DNA from: Butyriboletus loyo
Taxonomy: Eukaryota; Basidiomycota; Agaricomycetes; Boletales; Boletaceae
NCBI GenBank assembly: GCA_038093515.1
Contig: JBBPSI010000029.1
Coordinates: forward strand, 1 to 64,000
Direction: 5' to 3'
Length of the DNA: 64,000 bases
The translations under genes were made by a program, and so were the position numbers. Below, one piece after another: positions 59,450 to 64,000 of the stretch; the stretch's first letter is position 1; each line of letters opens with the position of its first letter. The notes under the pieces were generated by a model. That model searched no databases. It was not told where the DNA came from and was given only the letters and a program-made list of their open reading frames with translations.

Positions 59450-60570
59450 GGTTGCTTGACTATGTGTGCCTATGGGCCAATGAGAGGAGGAACCGGGAGA
59501 GGAGGAACCGGGAACGTCGCGAGGTTGTTCTTCTTCGGCCTCTTCTTCTAGCGTCGGACAAAGACTCGTCGCAGTGCTGATTGGCCGTGAGCCTGGAAGT
59601 AGCCATGCAGCTTGCGCTTTTAAAGACGGAGACCTTGCGTGGAAATGGGAGGACAGGTTTTCCATCCACATGGCTTTCTAATCGTGGGGAGGTAAAAGTG
59701 AGCAAGTGAAGTTTTGGCTTGGGACCACGGATGACAACCCGTGTAAACTATCCTCAAATATCATAACCTGTACAAATAGTTCCCCTTTAACGCCGCCTAA
59801 AGTTTTTTCGGACTTGCAATTACGGGTCGCTGGCTTGGCCCGAAATCACGTCGCTACGCGTGATAAATACTGCCAAGAGCTGTGGACTGACTACGTATTA
59901 CCACAACGCCACTGGCCGATCCGGGAATTGATTTTAAGATTAAAACAAATGGAGGGCAGAGCTCAGCCCAGTCTGAATCCAGCAGTACTGCGACGGTTCA
60001 TACCTCGATTGGGGAGCTGGGAATTCATTTTACTTTCAATCAAAATAAATGGTAGGGCAGAGCTCGGCCGACTCTGAATCCAGCAGTGTGACGATACGTG
60101 ACGTTCGTGACTGTCAATTGGAGGGTGGGCAGAGGGAAGTGTACGTGCGGAATTTTGTAATGCCCGAGTTCTGTGCGGCGAACGTGTGGAGCACCGAGCT
60201 TCTGTGTGGAGTTATGCCCGCTCAAACGACGCGGAACTCCATCTCGTTGGAGATTAGAGAACGTCCAGGCTTCCGATAGGGATGTGCCAAGCTCAGGTGC
60301 GATAATCAGAGGTGAGAACGAAACTTCGCGGGAGAGTATGCGGCACTTGACTCGTGGCGATAGGACCGCCAATAAATAATTATTAATTGCGCGGTGCACC
60401 ACCTTTTTACATTCCTTTCAAACCCAGCCTGGGTTTGGTTTTCAGACTTGGGCAAGGATCTAATAGCGTGGGCCGAGTGCCTATTCCAGATCTGGGCGTG
60501 GTGTTTGGTTCACAGGCTCTTGCCAAATACTCGATTGACCTTGCTATCTCCAGTTGTCTAGCACCCATCC
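59450..60570. other. Intergenic with a duplicated block
   Basis: About 1.1 kb. A block of about 75 bp occurs twice (see repeat entry). No gene is seen. Confidence 0.5.
59921..60095 (+). repeat. Tandem duplication of a roughly 75-bp block
   Basis: Copy 1 (59921-59995) and copy 2 (60018-60095) share GGGAATT.ATTTTA, then AAATGG..GGGCAGAGCTC and CTCTGAATCCAGCAGT-like text (GTCTGAATCCAGCAGT in copy 1). The period is about 98 bp. Confidence 0.65.
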
Positions 60571-62277
60571 ATGAGGCGCAAGCAACACACAACGCTTAAT
60601 GTGTGGTCGTTTAATCACAGGGGACGTCCTGCATACGACTCCGATTCAAACTCGGACTCAGGAGGCGCATCGGACGTCCACGCCGATGAAGTCGCCGACC
60701 CTCGCGATGCGCGCCTGATGCGTGAAATGGACCTTTCTAGTAGATACGAAGCAGTGCAATACCGCCCCAATCCTTGGAGCATCGCCCGGATCAACGCAGC
60801 GTCTCGTACTTCTTTCCTGAAACCAGCTCTTCCGCCAACCCCGGGACCGGCTCGGTCACCTCGGTTCAAGCCCATCGTCAAGGCGTTCGAGAAACAAGAG
60901 AAACGAGGCCCGCGAGGGGTCCAATCGACTGTGCGCGACGTCAGAAATCCCGGGGACAACTCTGTTGATGCTGCTGGCGTCGATAAGCCTTGCGCCGCAG
61001 AGCGTGATAATTCGTCAGCTAAAGAGTCAAGCCAGAATACGGTTCGGGGGTGTCCGCAGCGCACGGAACTCCCAGAGTCGCCTTCTCCCGCTCATAAACC
61101 ACAGATTGGATCCGCAATGTGTGCGACCGAAGCACTCGAAGAGGAAAAACCCGCGCATATATCCACCTTTTCCGACCGTTTTACTCAATCTGCTCATGCT
61201 CGCCCCCTCGAGGCCAGGCGGATATTTACCACACATCAAGCCACCCGCTCATCCCCGGACGCGCATCAGAGCGCTTTGGACGTCAGTTATCATGCTGTCA
61301 GAGACCGCCTTACGTTTCATGCTAGTTCTCCCGGCCCTCGGTCGCATCTGTCAGCCTCAGGTGAGACCCACTCTAACCCCGATAACTAGCAAGTGTATGC
61401 TCTTTGTCATTCAGCGCACATCATTGGCCAATCGTTACCACCCCTTGCGTGTACGAATAGCCGACCTACTGAGATCAGCAGCGATCTTCCTCCGGCTTCC
61501 ATGTTTCCCCAGGACACGGGTCAAGGGACGGTACCAAGCTGGCTATTGGATGCGCCTGACGTATCTCCCCCCTGCCCTCTTTCTTTGGTGTCTGGACCTC
61601 GGCAAGATGCCACCAACCTCCCGCATATATGTACCCCGGAATCAAAACGCACGCGCCCAACCTTGCCTGAACCCACCGCACCACGCAAAAGACCGCGCGC
61701 GATCGCGCAACGACCCCCTGGCCCAGCGCCGCCGACCGTGTCTGTTGCACATCTACGTTTCCCTACTGCCTACGTCTTTGGTGAAGACGACGATCTGGAT
61801 GCCGAGTGGTCGACGCTGACGAGAACGAAGCGCAGGGAAGTCGCATCGGCGAAGTGCGTGGAGAAGCCAGGTAGGGTGAAGCGGTCTGGTGGTTTTCGTC
61901 TCCCTGGTCTCCCTCTCCCCGGCCTTGCACCGAGAACATCGACACGGGCGCCCGAGGCGAACCGACGAGTTATCACGTACCTTCCCCCACCAATGGCGAG
62001 CAAGAAGCAGGTCGACGAGGTCAAGGCGAACACTAGTGATCCACTTCCAAGGGGTCCCGCGAAACATGCCCGAGTCGAAAAAGAAGCGCAAGAGGAGGAG
62101 GTCGAGATCCGCGTGATGGATTCTGATACGACGCTGGTGAACGAAGACGAGGAGCAGGTGGCCAGGATTGACGTCGACGACGTCTGTGTGCGTTATCCCA
62201 CGGTCCGAGCGTCTATGAAAGCGGTTTGTGTTATGTTTGAGGCAAAGGGGACGGTGCTGATGTCGTGTTTTGTTTAG
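60571..62277 (+). CDS. Disordered Pro/Ser-rich protein, unknown function
   Basis: Two exons (60571-61360 and 61415-62277) sum to 1653 nt, giving 550 residues. An N-terminal MRRKQHTTLNVWSFNHRG is followed by acidic and Ser-rich text (DSDSNSDSGGASD), a more conserved-looking stretch (YRPNPWSIARINAASR, PALPPTPGPARSPRFKPIV) and long low-complexity regions. The C-terminal part holds basic clusters and a block YVFGEDDDLDAEWSTLTRTK, and the frame ends MSCFV. Many SP/TP sites suggest phosphorylation, and basic clusters suggest a nuclear protein. I do not recognise the family. The intron has GTGAGA and TTCAG borders. Confidence 0.75.
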
Positions 62278-62878
62278 TAGGAGAATCGCATCAGGAAAGC
62301 GCTTGGTTGTGTCGTCGAGTTGCGGGTGTGAGTTCGACGTGCTGTGAAATGTTTGAGGTTTTGTGAATGATGATGCATGCTCGAGTGATTGTGTGCCGTG
62401 GTCTCCGTCCCCTCGACGCTATCAGGTAAGATGCAGACTTTATGGTTTAGCTAAGAATCGACATCGGACTGGAGTGATTCTGTGTCTCGGGTACTACCGC
62501 ATGAACTCAATCGTCCAAGGGAGTGAGACCGTGCCGTGTGCCAAATACCACAGAGGTACGCCCGTCTTCCGTAGAGCGCTTTGGTGATGTGTGAAACCTA
62601 CCATCGGATTTCTTCAGCGTCGGCTAGGGAAAGACGGATCGATCCGGGAACGCGATCTGGTCTGTACTAATCTCAGAGGCACTGACATGTCCCTCGTCGG
62701 CCATGGATTCTGGGCACAGTGCTGCCAGAGTTTTTTTTTTTATGCGCACGTTTTCCATGTAAAACACACCCTATTTTTCCTCTTTCTTGCGTCATCTGAA
62801 GTCTAGATCGGCATTGTCCGGAGGGCTCCTGTTAAATACGACCGCGTGTTTGCATAGCTCTCTCTCGCGCGATCCATC
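62278..62878. other. Intergenic before cyclophilin A
   Basis: 600 bp. It contains the 3' region of the previous gene and the cyclophilin promoter, with a T run at 62731-62740. No gene. Confidence 0.5.
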
Positions 62879-63525
62879 ATGTCAAACGTATATGTGAGCA
62901 TCTCCTCCTGCGATCCCTGCAGATCATATACTGATCTACTCTAGTTCGACATCCAAATCAACGGCAAAGACGCTGGCCGCATCGTCTTCAAGCTCTATGA
63001 CGACGTCGTACCAAAGACAGCCAAGAACTTCCGTGAACTCGCCACGGGCCAACACGGATTCGGCTATCAGGGATCCTCGTTCCACCGTGTCATTCCCCAA
63101 TTCATGCTCCAGGGCGGTGACTTTACCCGTGGCGACGGCACGGGTGGTAAATCCATCTACGGCGAAAAGTTTGCAGGTGTGTTGTCACCCGTGCTTGCAG
63201 TCGGTCGTCGGATCCTCATATAAACACGCAGACGAAAACTTTATTTTGAAGCACACCAAGTCTGGTTTGCTTTCGATGGCCAATGCTGGAAAGCACACCA
63301 ACGGTTCGCAGTTCTTCATTACCACCGTCACCACTTCTTGGCTCGACGGAAAACACGTCGTGTTCGGTATGTCGTCTGTATGGGAAGATGTTCATACGGA
63401 GATTGACTCGTATCGTAGGCGAAGTCATTGATGGTTTGGATATCGTCAAGGCGATCGAGAAAGTTGGGTCTCAAAGTGGCAAGCCTAGCGTGAAGGTCAC
63501 GATCGTCGAGGCTGGTACTCTCTAG
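62879..63525 (+). CDS. Cyclophilin A-type peptidyl-prolyl cis-trans isomerase
   Basis: Catalyses proline isomerisation and binds cyclosporin; cytosolic. Four exons (62879-62893, 62945-63176, 63232-63366, 63419-63525) sum to 489 nt, giving 162 residues, the single-domain size. Active-site residues are all visible: [15 protein letters not shown] (Arg, Phe, Met, Gln), [16 protein letters not shown] (Ala, Asn, Phe) and [10 protein letters not shown] (Trp, His). The first exon codes only MSNVY. No signal peptide or extra domain is present. A second gene with the same tiny first exon begins 411 bp downstream. Confidence 0.95.
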
Positions 63526-63935
63526 GTATCATCAAGGGGGGAAATGTGAAGGACTACCACAGACATCTTGTACAATGTTAGAGTCGTTTTTTGTGACTGT
63601 TAGCGTGCCGTGATCGGTACCATCCCGTATCGATGTATCGACAATCACCGCTCTTCCGACTGATGGCATCTTTTATCTTTGATGTCACAGTGTGTGTCCT
63701 GGCTAGATTATCGCCCCAAAGAGACAAGATATTATAGTGCCGGTCCCTCCTGTTCTCGTCATGGAGGGCATCGCGCCGATTCGTCATCCATGGACACAAA
63801 CGAGGCTGATAAGTTCAAAGGACGTTCTTGCAGGGCTTGAAACCACGTCCCTTCCGAATTCCGGTGCCATCTCCGATCCCGTTGGGCATCGTCTGAAAGG
63901 CTCGTCTATCAAATCTGACATTCGCGATCCGAATC
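63526..63935. other. Spacer between tandem cyclophilin genes
   Basis: 410 bp holding the 3' region of the first and the promoter of the second cyclophilin. No other feature. Confidence 0.55.
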
Positions 63936-64000
63936 ATGGCAAACGTCTACGTGAGCGCTCCATCCTAGACACAACATCACCGCTGATCCAACTCAGTTCG
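63936..64000 (+). CDS. Second cyclophilin gene, 5' end only
   Basis: ATG at 63936 codes MANVY, followed by a GT-AG intron (63951-63996) and the first bases TTCG of exon 2, where the window ends. The five-codon first exon, the intron phase and the next codon (Phe) match the complete cyclophilin at 62879. This marks a tandem paralogue cut by the window edge. The rest cannot be assessed. Confidence 0.7.

Overview
The window is nuclear DNA of a filamentous basidiomycete, most likely an Agaricomycete. The evidence is short introns (about 50-80 nt) with CTRAY-like branch sites in nearly every gene, class I hydrophobins, a COP9 signalosome gene, a DUF7330-type gene and tandem families of expanded accessory genes. 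A Rhizoctonia/Ceratobasidium-like fungus is my guess from gene style, not something the sequence proves. I see no rRNA gene, intact tRNA, CRISPR array, plasmid or phage feature.

Layout. (1) 0-9 kb: a class I hydrophobin (+), a peroxisomal 3-ketoacyl-CoA thiolase (-) and two near-identical Baeyer-Villiger monooxygenases (BVMO A and B, both -). (2) 9.7-15.3 kb: two divergently transcribed genes for long helical, coiled-coil proteins of unknown function. (3) 16-22.5 kb: three paralogous WrbA/Pst2-type NAD(P)H:quinone oxidoreductases, two on - and one on +. (4) 24.2-29.8 kb: housekeeping genes for COP9 subunit 3 and glucose-6-phosphate isomerase. (5) 31.7-41 kb: a second hydrophobin with a copied promoter, a small spliced gene and two more BVMOs (C and D). 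(6) 41.8-46.9 kb: a disordered nuclear-type protein and a PHO84-type phosphate transporter. (7) 47-51 kb: gene-poor, with a frameshifted histidine-acid-phosphatase remnant. (8) 51.4-64 kb: ribosomal protein eL20, an RBR ubiquitin ligase, a DUF7330 protein, a YoaK/DUF1275 membrane protein, a second disordered protein, cyclophilin A and the start of a second cyclophilin.

How it fits together. The hydrophobin-BVMO arrangement occurs twice about 32 kb apart, with BVMOs more alike within each pair than between pairs. This points to a segmental duplication plus local tandem duplication. Hydrophobin (surface), BVMO (ketone to ester) and thiolase (beta-oxidation) could together serve use of hydrophobic carbon sources, but that is inference.

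The strongest single observation is in the thiolase gene. Its eight exons join to an uninterrupted 422-residue protein only if one intron is an AT-AC intron with a U2-like ATAAGT donor; two further introns use GC donors.
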